The position numbers were made by a program, and so were the translations under genes. Below the pieces are notes generated by a model that was not told where the DNA came from, did not search any database, and was given only the letters and a program-made list of their open reading frames with translations. A DNA stretch of 64,000 nt from Epiperipatus broadwayi. Taxonomy: Eukaryota > Onychophora > Udeonychophora > Euonychophora > Peripatidae. Where the stretch lies: contig JAQFVV010012574.1 of the NCBI GenBank assembly GCA_028023455.1, positions 1,574,959 through 1,638,958 on the forward strand, in the 5' to 3' direction. Positions 23,110-35,539 of this stretch are shown in pieces (position 1 is the first letter of the stretch; each line of letters starts with the position of its first letter).

Positions 23110-24560
23110 CCTATTGTAACATTTTCCATGTCTTGCTAGGCCTCTATACGCAATAAATGCGCCAGTTGATCAAGTTATGCAAAAAGAAGAAAGTTTTGTT
23201 CCTATTTCTAAAAAAGCATAACTATATTTCCTGATCAACTCAGCCTAGAATTGTTACGAGTACAATTGTGAGCTGAATCAGTTTTTAATTTATAAATGAG
23301 GGCACCAGAGTCGCTTAGACTCACTGATTCTGCGTCAAACATATCGTAACTCGTAAAGTAGTAATTATACGATCGGGATTAAAATTCCCGTTAAGTAGTA
23401 GAAGATATTCCCCTTTGACTTAATTAAGAAAATAAATCTACTTAGCAAAGGTAATTTATACCCTAATTTGAATCTAAATAATCAAATGTAAAACTTAAAT
23501 ATAATAACATTATTAATTTTATACACGTACAATGAAAGTTATGTTAATAAAGATTTATTCTAGCCCATCAAACATTTAATATTAATGATAAAAAAAATTA
23601 TAATATTGAAAAGGATTATGCATAATGAATTTAATAATTTGATTCAAATATGTCTTCTTGAAGTAATAGCTAGTTTGTGTCTCTTATTTTTCTGTGGTAA
23701 CAGTTTCATTCACTACTCAGTTCGCAAATCTTTAGCTCAAAAAATTATGGGATAAACATTTCATTCAAATCTCAGTTCATAAAGCTTTATATAAAAGTTA
23801 TGGCCATTAACTTACTGGTAAGTTTGAAATTTAAGTAGGTGGTTGATCATCTGACGTCCAATCTTTCAATGTGTAGTCCGCAGTAGTTTTTTTTATTGTT
23901 TTATTCCTTCCAAGTCTCCAGTTGGTATTTAGGTAGAGCCAGATGACGATTTAAGTGACTTTTCTTAAGAGAAAGGGTCAGCAAACAATAGAGTTCTACT
24001 CACTCATGGAGAGTGGTTCCAGTTCATATCTAAGTGGACACATTTTATTATTAAAAAAAAATACATGGCACCTCAAATTGCTCAACACTCTCTGGAACAA
24101 AAAGACAAAGACACTTTTCCAACCTGTCGGCTCCTTTTATATCTCCAGATTCTTTTTAGAAGTTCTGCGCATATTTCTTTCACCTTTTGTTCTATTTTAT
24201 AAACTTCTAAATTATTTCTCATTTTTTTATTACAAAGTCTCTTTTCTCTTTATGAATTCCTGCCATCTTTAATTACTATCAGAAAGTAGTTTCTGATAGC
24301 AATCTTTTACCTTTTAAATTTCCTTTCACTATTTGAATCAATTATTCGGTATGCACTTTCCAATATCGAATTTGTTTTAATTAAATTATATATAAAATAA
24401 AGAAAAATTAAACTTTCACTATACGTTTTTCTTAAAACAACATTCTATTGCAAAAAAAAATAATTAAAGATCGGGTTCTCTCTTTTTTATTTAAATGATA
24501 TACAATATCAAATAGCAATTTGTACCATATATATAAATAAACGATACAGTATATATAGTC
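23110..24560. mobile_element. Unidentified 1.45-kb insertion inside the LINE reverse transcriptase
   Basis: The flanking RT halves would join as ...IPHT followed by GIAYMDDLTVF, so this block entered the LINE later. It is less A/T-rich near its ends (23110-23400 and 24060-24250). The 23955-24272 ORF inside it has no recognised motif. The left end begins TGTAACATTTTCC (23116) but I could not find a matching TG...CA boundary or a clear target duplication. A solo LTR or a DNA transposon are both possible. Confidence 0.55.
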
Positions 24561-24564
24561 CAGT

Positions 24565-24795
24565 GTGTGGAATTTGGATTTCTTGTAATTTTTGTTGTAT
24601 TTTGTTTATGAGAGGATTAATGTAGAACATAAATAATAAAGAACTGAGTGGAGATCCTTGAGGTATGGATTGGTGGAGAGAGAAGGAAGGTGATGTTCTA
24701 CCATTAATTGTAATATGGATTTCATGACTAAGGAGTAGATTGGTTAGTAGGTATAAGAGATAGCGAGGTATTTTGGTATCTGCATGTGTTGTAAG
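24565..24795 (-). pseudogene. LINE reverse transcriptase, N-proximal segment
   Basis: The minus strand translates as RYLLYLLTNLLLSHEIHITI, a short loop, then SLHQSIPQGSPLSSLLFMFY and INPLINKIQQKLQEIQIPHT. IPQGSPLSSLLF is RT motif B (usual xxQGxPLSPxLF). The frame ends where the insertion starts, just before the expected YADD-box segment, which is found at 23106 downwards. Confidence 0.85.
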
Positions 24796-27700
24796 TTTTA
24801 TTTTTAACTAAATTAAAGAATTCTCTCTCTACATAAACTGGATTAGTTAAGTACTCTCTAAAATAAATAATAAAAGCATTGTTATAAAATTACATTTCAT
24901 AGAAATATTATTTTTATATACATAAATGTATTTATATATAATTTTATAACAATATCTTTTTTTATATACTTTTTAAAAATTGCAATAAAATAATTAAAAG
25001 CTTAATTTAGACTGTAAAAGAAGAAAACTTTTTTTTCCCTTTCTAAATGATTATTCAAAGGATAATTAATTTTTAGGGTAAGATTAAATTTGCTTAAATG
25101 ACCACCCAGTTTCAAATATTAAAAATAAATATATATCATTTAAATTATCAGTTTAAAATGTTTTATATCCTATGTCTTAGAAAGTTATCAATAAATGATT
25201 TAATATTTATTTTAAACAAAAATTATTATAATACAAACTTAAAAGTTATGCTAGCGTACGTGAATATGTATGTGTGAGTATGATCCAGTGTGGTACAGAT
25301 TTAATGATGAAAGTATTTTTTTTAACTATTGCTATATTATGAATTTTAAGTGAGTGTTATTTAGAATAATTCTGAAAGTTAATCTCTATATAAAGCATAA
25401 AGTTTAATGATCAATTATTTTATGTTTTATTCATACATGATAACAAAGACGATGTCCATATATATGTTTTCAGATGTGTATTCATTTCAGGGCAGAAATT
25501 GATAACGAAAATATATTGTGATGAGATTTATACGAATAAAATGCTATTATTTTGAGAAATAATAAGATTGAATATTAAATGATTAAGAAAATATTTATTT
25601 GTATAAGGATGAAGTTTATCAAGTTAAATTTTTATAAAATAATACTATAATGAGTCAAAAAAGGTTTTAGTATAAAAGTCATTTTGTTAATATATACTTG
25701 AAATAGTATTTTAGAATTCAGTACAAAATATGTGAAATGTTGTTTGAAGTTAAGTAATAAGAAAGATGCAGCAGACATTTGAAGTTAGATGTTTCTGAAC
25801 TGATTGTTTGTCTGGGGTGGAATATTCATTCAAACATAAGTGTTTTTGATAAGTGTTCAGGTATTTAATAATTAACAATTAACATTCAGCAATATTATTG
25901 TGGGTCTAATTATTAGGACATTACAATTATTCTAGTAAATATATTACTTGTGATCTAAATTTAATAAAAAAATTTATTGGTGATAAAGATTATAAAACTT
26001 TCTATACTTGCCTAACATTTAGAATGAAATACTTATTAAGTCTGTATTAACATGGTTCAGCACATGATGATTAAAATATGAATATATGTCATGTTCTGTC
26101 AGTAAACACACATTTTCATGAAACTTTAATGAATTACAAATAAAAATTAAGTCTATTAAAGATAATGAAGAAATAGGTAAAATTACTGACATGGAAATGT
26201 AGTGGTATTAAAAATTGGTAAACATTATTTGACTAAAAATGATAAATTATAGGGTATACTAGTTGTAGCTATATATATATACCTATTTAATACTACATAT
26301 TAATAAATTGTAATTATTTAATTTATTTCTGTGTAATTTATTATTTTAGAGGCAAATCTGATATAGAAACCGATACTGGATTAAAATAAAAATATTACTT
26401 CTGCATTGTATGTGGGACATATACTTAGTTTTCAATGGAATTAGACATATAGTGCTAAGTTGTGAAGTCCACCTTTAAAGTCCATGTACATTATTAGATA
26501 TTTTATGAGATTTGTTTATGATGAGGATTTGTTATAGGTTGTATTCATCAACCCATGCTTTATCATTGAAAATAATCAAAAACACAATGACTAATATAGA
26601 TAGAATATTAAGACAATAACATAAATATCAGACCTTTCTAATCAAGCTTATTATTTTGGAAAAAAAAAAGTTTAATTGTCAATTATAATACACACTGCTT
26701 AAATTTAAATATAAACCATTTCAAAAATTCATATCTACTAGTGAAATAAAAATAATTAATATGGCTAAAAACTTTAATAATCATTAGCTAATGTACTTGC
26801 TATTTTGAGAAATAAATGTTAGCTTTCACATTAATATAGGTTATAATATTTCAAGAAAAAATAACCAGCATTGGATTTAAGATTGTGAGATATAAAATAT
26901 TACATCAGTTAGACACACCTATTCTGGCAAAATTTTCTATTTATATTCCATAATGATACTTAGTATACCCATAGCCAGTTAAGAATAAGGGTATCTTATA
27001 TGTAGTATTCTATAATTTTAATAAATTCAATCAAAGATCCATAAAAATATTTTCATTAAAATTCAAAATTGTTTGTGCATATTTTAGTCTGAATTAATAT
27101 AATCTCAAAAATTATTTTTTATTTACTAATATGATATTAATAATTAATTTGGTTAAAGGTTTTCTTAATTACTAAATGTGTGGGCTATTTTATCTTGAAA
27201 AATGAATATAAAAAGTTCATGCATTACAATAAGTTATAATAAATCATGAATAAGTAAACAGCATAGCATATAGAATTGTGATATAAAGTGTTCATGAAGT
27301 TTGTATATATATAAACATGCTTGGAGTAATGGCATCTCCAAGCATCATAGCGAAATAAGATGCAAAGTCTCATAACAGTAATGTCTAGTTGCTTTGCAAC
27401 AAAAATGGATTCCATTCTTGCCATCATTCTAAATTCTTAGACAGAAAACCAATTTATATAATGCCAAGTACAAAAATAAAATTCAATTCACTTTAGATGT
27501 GATAATGCTTCTTTATATATAAAGAAATCCAAAAATAAATTAGAATATTTTATAATTGGACTCTCTTATTAATATTTGAACAAACCTAAAATTAAGTCAG
27601 AATAATTTGCAGTTTGATTCTGTTGTTAATATTTGAAGATTATTATTTGATAGTACCTTCAATTTCTTTCCAAATGCATTATGATGCTTTCATGCCATAT

Positions 27701-28312
27701 TCATGGTAGAGTATTGAATGTCAAATTGTATTTACAGACTTTGTAAATATATATGAATTACAAAACTTGTGCTTCTTACAATATGAAAAGGCTGCTGATT
27801 TGATTCAGCTCAAAATAAATTTTAGGTATTTTCAAATAGTGATTCAGTTGTATAAAAAACATTGGCTTGTCATATAAGCAATCATAATGATGAAGATGAA
27901 AAATAGCTATCAAAAATTATAATTTAAATCTCTAAATTTAGATAGTATTAGTTTTTAAGCAGAATTAATACTTTTTTATTAAAACAAATTTATTTATAAT
28001 CAAGCAAGAATACAAATAAAAGCAATAAATGTTTACAATTGTTCATATATAAAATAAATTATAGCAGAGACAGAGCTATCAAGATATTTTTCTATAAGAT
28101 AAATTAAAAGACAACATAAAGAAATTGTGTAAAGACATTAAAGTATTCCTTTAAGCTGATGTAAAAGAAGTATAAATAAATTAAGTATGGGTGACCTCCT
28201 AATATGAACTGAATAATCTATACCTCCCATCAAAATGATCAGAACCTGAGAACATTTAAAAATATAAATGTGGAAAGTCTAGTGTTTTTCTGAAGGTTTG
28301 TGATGATGGTGT
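24796..28312. other. A/T-rich sequence; 28200-28312 shares a short stretch with 35330-35385
   Basis: No gene or element recognised over most of this 3.5 kb. Just before the palindrome, AACCTGAGAACATTT and CTGAAGGTTTGTGATGATG match, in opposite sense, sequence after 35330 (GTTCTCATCACAAACCTTCA). So part of this stretch belongs to the same Penelope-related family as the inverted repeats at 28313 and 35132. Confidence 0.5.
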
Positions 28313-28558
28313 TCTAGCTGGATTTTTATATTGGACTATTTCCATCATCTAATATGTGTGTTGAATGTATTTAGAAAAGTTTAATTTTAGTTAAATATTC
28401 CAAATGCATTCAACTGTTAGTAATATCACAGCAAACAGGTTAGTATATGCACCAACTGTTAGTAATATCACAGCAAACAAATGTTAGTAATATCACAGCA
28501 AACAGGTTAGTATATGCACTAACTGTTAGTAATATCACAGCAAACAGGTTAGTATATG

Positions 28559-28602
28559 CACAACATTTCTAGAGGTATTTTTCTCCCCTCTTCTTCAGGT
28601 GT
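28559..28602 (-). ncRNA. Hammerhead-like motif in the left arm of the family C palindrome
   Basis: On the minus strand CAC then CTGAAGA (28592-28598) is followed by AGAGG...CCTCT, a five-pair stem II, and GAAA (28566-28569), then TGTTGTG. The related plus copy has TTCGAAATGTTGTG and the 12.9-kb copy CAAAACGTTGTG, so the ancestor was probably GAAACGUUGUG, with self-complementary ACGU as stem III and three pairs (CAC/GUG) in stem I. An extra A between stem II and GAAA weakens this copy. Confidence 0.4.
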
Positions 28603-28631
28603 TGCTGGCCTGACCAGTGACAGTACTAGCA

Positions 28632-28706
28632 TGGGATTCTCAGTTGGTTAGAGCGTTATCTTAAAATTCAATTATCAAGAATCTAAGGACCCAGGTTCGA
28701 ATCCCA
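28632..28706 (+). repeat. tRNA-like segment at the centre of the palindrome
   Basis: TCAGTTGGTTAGAGCG (28640-28655) is an excellent tRNA A-box/D-arm, and CCAGGTTCGAATCCC (28691-28705) an excellent B-box/T-arm. The outer bases TGGGA and TCCCA pair and extend into the palindrome arms. The middle is longer and too A/T-rich for a normal anticodon arm, and no functional anticodon is clear. It resembles an internal pol III promoter of a SINE head more than a tRNA gene. Confidence 0.65.
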
Positions 28707-28736
28707 TGCTAGTATTGTCACTGGTCAGGCCAGCAA

Positions 28737-28779
28737 CACTTGAAGAAGAGGGGAGAAAAATACCTTTCGAAATGTTGTG
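28737..28779 (+). ncRNA. Hammerhead-like motif in the right arm of the family C palindrome
   Basis: CAC (28737-28739), TTGAAGA (28740-28746; first C changed to T), an imperfect stem II, GAAAT (28769-28773), then GTTGTG. Mirror copy of the motif at 28559-28602 with a damaged core. Confidence 0.35.
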
Positions 28780-28998
28780 CATATACTAACCTGTTTGCTG
28801 TGATATTACTAACAGTTAGTGCATATACTAACCTGTTTGCTGTGATATTACTAACAGTTGGTGCATATACTAACCTGTTTGCTGTGATATTACTAACAGT
28901 TGAATGCATTTGGAATATTTAACTAAAATTAAACTTTTCTAAAGACATTCAACACACATATTAGATGATGGAAATAGTCCAATATAAAAATACCGCTG

Positions 28999-29937
28999 GA
29001 AAATCTACTGTCAAGAAATGCAAATATTTATCAGAAAAATTTCAGTAAATGAATGACTTAAACAGAAATACCATTGATTAGAAAAAGTTGAATATGCAGT
29101 TACTATATTTTACATAATGCTATTTAGTTCCATATTGCCATTGTATTAAAGGTTTTCCCAGTTTAGAGCCAATTTAAAAAGAATAAAGAAATTGAAGGCA
29201 TATATAAAATATGGATTGAAGATTCACTTTATATTGATGCTCTGTAAATTTTCGTATAATTTCTTGGAGTATTTGATACTTATAAATTGAGCAAATAGCT
29301 TTGAATCAACTAGCATAAACTCATTTAGATGAAGTGGTAGTTGAAGAATCACAATGAAGATATCATTTGGGATTAATTAATTTTTATAGGTAGAGATATT
29401 TTTCCATAGATTTCAGATCAATTTTATTGTGAAGGATATTATGAGGAAAAAAATTAGCTAGCACCACCATACATGCTTTCTACATTATATATGTAAAATA
29501 TTCTGGAATGTGTAGTAATTGACATTTTTCTAAATTCATCCAGATATTCCTTCTATATGGTGAACAGAATAACCGTAATCAATCATTTATAGAATAAATG
29601 CACTGTGTACTTTGTTTAATTATTTTGCTACATTATTTATTCAACATTAGTAATAATAAAATGCATATTCCATCATTCGATTCTAACATCATTCTAAAAA
29701 TAAAAGTAGAAAACAAGCATAACAAATCAAGTAAAAAAAAAATTATCAGAAATGAAAAAAAGAATCTGTAAGAACATAAAAAAATGTAAAAAATGAAGTG
29801 AAGATATTTTGACTTAAATGGGATCAATGAACTACTATAATGAGAAGACATTGTTTTAATTGCAAATAATAACAATACTGAATGATGTTTCAGAAACTGT
29901 TCTATTTATGTTTAGTCAACAAAACACATATTTTCCA
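28999..29937. other. A/T-rich sequence without recognised features
   Basis: Nothing recognised. The minus ORF 29633-29875 is low-complexity and hydrophobic. Confidence 0.5.
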
Positions 29938-30060
29938 TGGTTTAGTGCAGTGATAGAATTAGTAACCTCTGGAGTTCAAGGTCCATGAATCATGACTCCA
30001 GATCTATTACTTCCAGTATTTGAAGTTCATATGAACTTCCGAGTAGTAAACCATTTGAAT
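29938..30060 (+). mobile_element. tRNA-derived SINE (family F), copy 1
   Basis: GGTTTAGTGCAGTGATAG (A-box-like), CTCTGGAGTTCAAGGTCC (anticodon-arm-like, recalling tRNA-Gln), a B-box-like CATGACTCC, then the family tail CTTCCAGTATTTGAAGTTCA and CTTCCGAGTAGTAAACCATT. The tail corresponds to CTCCTGAGCAATAAAGCCAT in the copy at 46790. Decayed. Confidence 0.55.
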
Positions 30061-33000
30061 ATACGATGATGAATAAAAAATCATAAAATGAACTAAAAAA
30101 AAAAACAACAGTTAAATAAAAGATGGAAAAACTGTATCAGTAAAAAAGAGAAAGAATAAAATTTTAAGCAGTAATCATTGGGAACAATAAATAAAATAAC
30201 AATGAAAATTTATTCTTCATAGAAAGTGGGCAATAGAAAATAGAAATAGATTTCAGTTTGATTATGCATTTACTACATATTCAGGAGATGATATAAATTT
30301 TGATTGCAATTTAATATTTGAAGAACTACTTCTGAAATAGACAAAAAAAAAAACAGCAGCAATAAAAGGGGTATAAATAACTGACAAATAAAAAGTGCTC
30401 AACTGATACAAATCGTAAATTAGATTAAAAAAAAAGATCAACAAATATAAAACATTAACAAAAAAAACTAATAAAATTGCAGAAAGATGAAAAAAAGGAA
30501 GTCTTCATATATGCTGAGACAAAAGAAAAAAATAAAAAGATTAATAATAATAAAAACAGGACAAAAAACTGCCGGAGAAGTGTGTGAATGATGTGATAGC
30601 ACAAAGTCTTGTGTTTGTTAAAGCCATGATCCTGGACAATCTATATTTTTTGTGAAAATCAAAAAATTAAAACATTTTAGCACTTGCTAAATGTAACGTT
30701 TACTTTTGTTTTGCCAAAGTTCTTTAATTTATAGACCCTATAATGGCTATCACATGTAAACCAATACAACTATCGATGCTTTAGCTATATAATGGCACAG
30801 TTTTTTCAATTACATATAACATATATACTTAAAGGTTTGTATTGTTCTGGACACATTAATGTGACATGAATAATAAACTAATTACTTATACATTATAAGT
30901 ATCAATTTGTGGAATTTTATTGAATATTTGAATAAATAAAATAAATATAAAGCAAAAAATTATATTCTATTTTCTTGACAGCTTTCTTTAATTTTTTTTT
31001 ATTTGCAAATTCTGATTCAAAATAAATAAAAATTTTAACGAAGAGAATCATTATATCTATATCTGCAAATAAGATACTGTTTAATACGTCTTTTTCGGTG
31101 TTTATAAAAGAGACCCCTGAAGGAAACCATTGTACAGTCTCCTAAAATGGGATGTGATTACAGTGATTCTACATATTGACATTTCCAATCTAGTGGCTGA
31201 TGAAATTTTTAGATAATTCACTAATTATTATTAACTCATTCTTCTTATAGTAAAATAGATGCATTCTAAATTAAGCACACAAACATAGATATATATAGTT
31301 CTTTTAAAAATAATTACCATACTATCTAACTATGGTTATGATTATATTTCATTAATTTTATTTTTATTTCTACATTCCATTAACTATTTTATTATTATAT
31401 ATATAATATCAAACGTTAACCTTATACTAAGGAATTAAAAAAAAAATCACATGGCTTCAATATACCCGATGCTTTCCTGAAACAAACTTATACTTACTCC
31501 TGAATTTCACAAAATGTATATTTTGCTCATTGAATATGTATGTAAAAAAGCCAATTTTTAAAAATTGCATTCTCTACAGAATAGAATTTTATTTTATCAG
31601 CCTGGCATGCTTTTTATATTTAGTAGTATATTCTATAATTACACTGGTAAACTTCCAAACTCAATGAAGTATATTACTAGGCTTTATCAAAAAAGTCTGA
31701 GTATAATTGAAACTCAATTTGCATTAAATCTCACAAACTTTTTAGAAATATGTTTCCTGGCTATACTTCTCAAGTAAAGTTCAGAAAAGCTTAAAATGTT
31801 GGATTTAGACAAGATTTATACAAATATATCATAAAGCACCAAATGCAATAGACATTTTACAATAGGATCATCCTGGACACCTTCAGTTTCAAGCTTACAG
31901 CCATGAAATAGTTGGGAGGTCAAAAAGTTTTCATGCTTTGACAAACATTAGTTTGTATTTTGGTTTCTTTAATAAAATTTAGAGTTATAATTTGTTTATT
32001 GGCAACTCTAAGCAGAGAACATAGTAAATTATTTCTCACTTTTTTCATACAGAATTGCTTAGGATAAGATAATTTGCTATCAGTAGTACTTAACCATATT
32101 ATATTTTGGTTCATCAGAAAAATTTCTGATATGAAATATCTTTCACATTTTATAGACAATTTCATGGGTCAACTCACAGTCTTTTTTATAAGTTTTGGCT
32201 GGATTCAGGATTTTCATATATCTTTTATACTTCATAAAAGTCTATTAAGGGAGTGACAAATATTAATGGCTTGGATTGACCACTGGCTCAAACCTTAATA
32301 ATCATGATAAATCTTGATATTATGTTGTTTAAAAAAAAAACTAATTTTATACATTATTAATTTTGATAACTTTTAATTAAGTTTCCCTTTATCTAAAAAC
32401 AGTTAAATCTTCCTTTACTGATTAAATAAATGATTTGACATAAGCTGGTTACCTGAAAGAATTTGTTTTAAAATTCTTAGCTATTTTAAAAATTTCATCT
32501 GGAATTAGAATACAAGATTGTGAAAATGGCAAATGGTTGAGTTAATCTATCCCATAAAACTCTTCATATTAACATATTAAAAAAGGCCATCATCTAACAT
32601 TAAACTATCTTAGTTTTTCTACTAAGTTTAAACTTCTCTGCAGACTCTGACTTAACCATTACCTGAGCTCAAATTTAGTTAATTTAAGTACTATAATAAA
32701 AGATTTAAAGTTTAAAATCATAATACACATTAATCATAACTTAAACCTATTATACTGTTAATAATTCAATAAATAAATTCATAATTATTTCCAGCAATTA
32801 AAAAACTGATTATGTATTAATTACTAAAAGCAATCAACTTATCACTAAATTCAGTGGCTGTAAAATGATATGGGCAAATGGTAGGCATGAGAAATTTTTA
32901 CTGAGGAAACTTAGGCTTAGAAGTACCTCAATATTTCATGATGGAATTGTTAGCTTACTTTTTTAGACATATGAGTGGAAATATAATTAAACTTTCATTC

Positions 33001-33070
33001 ATATATATATATATACTCATTAAACAGTATATCTTATAATAATACACCACTCAACATATTTTTCAGAATG
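30061..33070. other. A/T-rich sequence; no supported gene
   Basis: A possible TATAAAAG box at about 31107 is followed by slightly less A/T-rich sequence to 31200, but no ORF follows. ORFs at 30262-30444, 31565-31777, 31920-32165 and 32074-32256 have no recognisable motif, and two of them overlap on opposite strands. Confidence 0.45.
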
Positions 33071-33072
33071 TA

Positions 33073-33991
33073 CTGAGGTATCCAAAAATAACCAGAATTT
33101 TATAATAAAAAATTGTTTATTTATTTTTAAGTGTTATAAATGTAATCTCTTTCAAATTACTACCCATTTGATGCAATTCACTGGTCTAAACATGTTTTTC
33201 ATTTTTCAAAGTAATCCAGAAGTACTTGCAAAGTAATGACTTTTAATGTATCTGTCATTTATTTTTCTACCACTTCTAAGTCCACACAAAAAAAAAATTG
33301 AGACATTTTTTCATTCAAGAGATTTTTAAAAAATTGCATAAAGCAAGATTGAGAAAATATGGCTGATAGATAAGCTGGATGCTGCTGAATTTAATTAAAA
33401 AGTGTTCTACACTCAAGGCTTTGATTCATGATACTTTGTAGGGTGGAGCTTGGACGTTCTTCATCACGAAACAGGATGTTTACATTTTATTGCAACTTGT
33501 AAATGTTTCAAAAGTTGCAGATAAAATTCCTGACCATTATGAACTAAATTTGAGAGAAAAATTCTGTTTGCTTTAAAAAAAAAAAATCAGCATTGTTTTG
33601 ACTTTGGACTTCACTTGCAATGCTTTTAGAGATATGGTGAGTTTAATATTTCTATTAAACTACTCATAAAGTTGTGTTTTTATGAGATCATCTTTCTTGT
33701 AATCTGTTTCAAGTATTACAACTTTTTTCCTTGTCATTTTCTATAAACAAAAACAGAATTTCACATTGTCAAACTATTCAGCCATTATAAAAAAAATTGA
33801 CAAAAATGCAAAATACACTTCCCACAAAACAATGTGTTGCACTTGCATGGTGCCACAATTTCACATAGCAGTGTCATTTGGCAGATTGATACAGAAGGAT
33901 TTCTGCAAGATGTATATAACAGCAGAATGCATATACTACAACAGATGTGCAAATCAGAGAATGATTCCGGTTATTTTTGGGTCCCTCCTCA
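33073..33991 (-). mobile_element. mariner-like DNA transposon remnant
   Basis: The left end CTGAGGTATCCAAAAATAAC (33073) and the reverse complement of the right end (TGAGGAGGGACCCAAAAATA) form inverted repeats that share CCAAAAATAACC and GAAT. Both ends are flanked by TA. On the minus strand, close to the low-coordinate end, broken frames read CIKWVVI and FERDYIYNT, similar to the C-terminal CIASNGxYFEGD region of a mariner transposase. The length, about 920 bp, is below the usual 1.3 kb, so internal sequence is missing. The plus-strand ORF 33766-34020 crosses the element end and is not a gene. Confidence 0.7.
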
Positions 33992-33993
33992 TA

Positions 33994-35131
33994 TATTTAA
34001 AATACTGTAAATTATATTAAAGTAACTGAGTAATTTCTTTCCTTAGTAAAAAAAAAATCCACACACTGTTATAAAAAAAAATATTTCAAAGAATTTAAAT
34101 AAATAACATTTCTCTGTCTTACTTTTTAAAAAAAAAGGAAGAGGAATCTCAATTACTAATAAAATTACATCATAAATTTAATTAATGACTTATATTTTTT
34201 ACAAAAATTAAATTAGATATTTCATTATTGTTGTTGGTATACTGTAAGTAAAAATATATATCTTTGTCCTAATTAGTATTGGACATTTATGTGAGGGTTT
34301 GCCATTGCAATCATCATATTTCAACAATTTGTACCCATTATTTTGATTTTCATTACAATAATTTTTTTTTAAAAAAAGGTGAAAACCTTTTTTAAAAAAA
34401 CAATACCATTTTTCAAAACAGTGCCCATTTTTATAATATTGATGATGTCATAGGATAATAATTTCATTAGAACTATGGCATCTGAAAATAAAATGGTTAC
34501 ATTTATGCTAAAAATTTATAGTACAATACAGTTTATTTATTAAATAGTATACAATATTATGTTTTGATGACAGAATTAAAATACCATTATTGTAAATTTA
34601 AATACCATTAATGTATTCTATATGGTTGTTATTCAGTGTTCTTGCAAAACAAGCAGTGCTTTCATTAATGACATAACCAAAGTAAAGAAGATTTTTATGT
34701 TAATGATTAAAAAAATAGTAAAAATGCCTGTTTCATTTAATATCATCAAAAGCATAATTTGATGATGTATAACAATGAATTTTAAAATAAGTACATTACC
34801 TTAAATATCTTCATTCAATCAATTTTATAGATTGAAATTCTTATAAATATCATTTTACGTGTGGCAAAAAATATAATCATTGTAATTATAAGTTGATAAA
34901 AAAGGTTTTGTGAATTATGCAGTTAATAATCAACATTATACAACTAAAGGTTATGAAATGTAAGTTAAAAATATGATTTACTACCTCAATTTTAAATCAA
35001 TAATCTTGTAATTTTTCTCTGACATATTGAATATAGAAGTGTCTTTTATTGTAAACATAACACAGTATTGGCAAAAAAGATAATCATTTAAATTGTTAAA
35101 ACTACATCAATTCACTATACATTATACTTCT
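33994..35131. other. A/T-rich sequence without recognised features
   Basis: Nothing recognised; several poly-A runs and a small A/T fold-back near 34360-34405. Confidence 0.5.
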
Positions 35132-35331
35132 TTAGATGTGATAATATGTTGAACTATTTTCATCATCTATCATTAAATGTAGAATAGCTAGAAAATTTTA
35201 AACTGTTTTTAAACTTTTTAAATACAAACAATTGTTAGTCATAATACAGAAATAGATAACACAGGTTAGTAATTTATGATATTCAACATTTAACGATAGA
35301 TGATGGAAATAGTCCAACATATCACATCTAA
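35132..35331. mobile_element. Inverted-repeat fragment related to family C termini
   Basis: The left arm 35132-35180 and right arm 35286-35331 are reverse complements, both ending in TTAGATGTGATA. The right arm contains GATGATGGAAATAGTCCAAC, the same terminal motif as the 28.3-29.0 kb palindrome and the 13-kb Penelope end. Inside, AATTGTTAGTCATAATACAG and ACAGGTTAGTAA resemble the 42-bp repeat of that palindrome. The tRNA-like and hammerhead parts are absent. Confidence 0.6.
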
Positions 35332-35539
35332 AATGTTCTCATCACAAACCTTCAGACAATTACACTTCTTTATGTCTGCATTTATGTAACATAAATAAAT
35401 TCAAAATTGTATTAGTAAGATATTATAAAAATTAAAAAAAAAACTTTGATAATAAAACAAAGTGCATCAAAAATAAATTTTAAAATGTATATTGTGTAAA
35501 TAGTCAAAATAAAAGTCATAGATCAATTCATAGATCACA
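35332..35539. other. Short stretch related to 28200-28312, then A/T-rich sequence
   Basis: GTTCTCATCACAAACCTTCA just after 35335 matches the 28.3-kb flank in reverse. Nothing else seen. Confidence 0.45.

Larger units (their letters stand above)
21475..24795 (-). mobile_element. Non-LTR retrotransposon (LINE), 5'-truncated and interrupted
   Basis: The minus strand reads, from high to low coordinates: an RT segment (24795-24565), an unrelated insertion (about 24560-23110), the rest of the RT (23106-22860), post-RT coding remnants (to about 22010) and a 3' untranslated region ending near 21475 in CAATAAAGTATATTATTGAA. The same 3' region occurs in plus orientation at 52418-52672, which supports the 3' boundary. 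The clade is uncertain; the RT looks closest in style to the CR1/L2 group. Stops and frameshifts show that it is dead. Confidence 0.85.
28313..28998. mobile_element. Large palindrome of family C Penelope-like termini with tRNA-like loop
   Basis: The left arm (28313-28641) and right arm (28696-28998) are inverted copies. Outermost is the family end (GGACTATTTCCATCATCTAA and its reverse). Next comes a set of roughly 42-bp direct repeats containing AACTGTTAGTAATATCACAG and GCAAACAGGTTAGTATATGC, about four on the left (one shortened) and three on the right. Further in are a hammerhead-like motif in each arm and GTTGCTGGCCTGACCAGTGAC with its reverse. The loop is a tRNA-like sequence. Translating the repeats gives the repetitive short ORFs on both strands (28718-28922); these are not genes. 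The right arm matches the 3' end of the Penelope-like element at 12870-13075. Confidence 0.8.

Noticed and set aside
28405-28900. Regular 42-bp direct repeats resembling a CRISPR array
   Set aside because: There are no unique spacers between repeats, the array is mirrored in a palindrome, and the surroundings are animal retroelement ends.
28718-28922. ORFs on both strands with repeated peptides
   Set aside because: They are translations of the 42-bp repeats in the palindrome and carry no independent coding signal.
33766-34020. 84-codon plus-strand ORF
   Set aside because: It runs across the end of the mariner element, antisense to the transposase trace.
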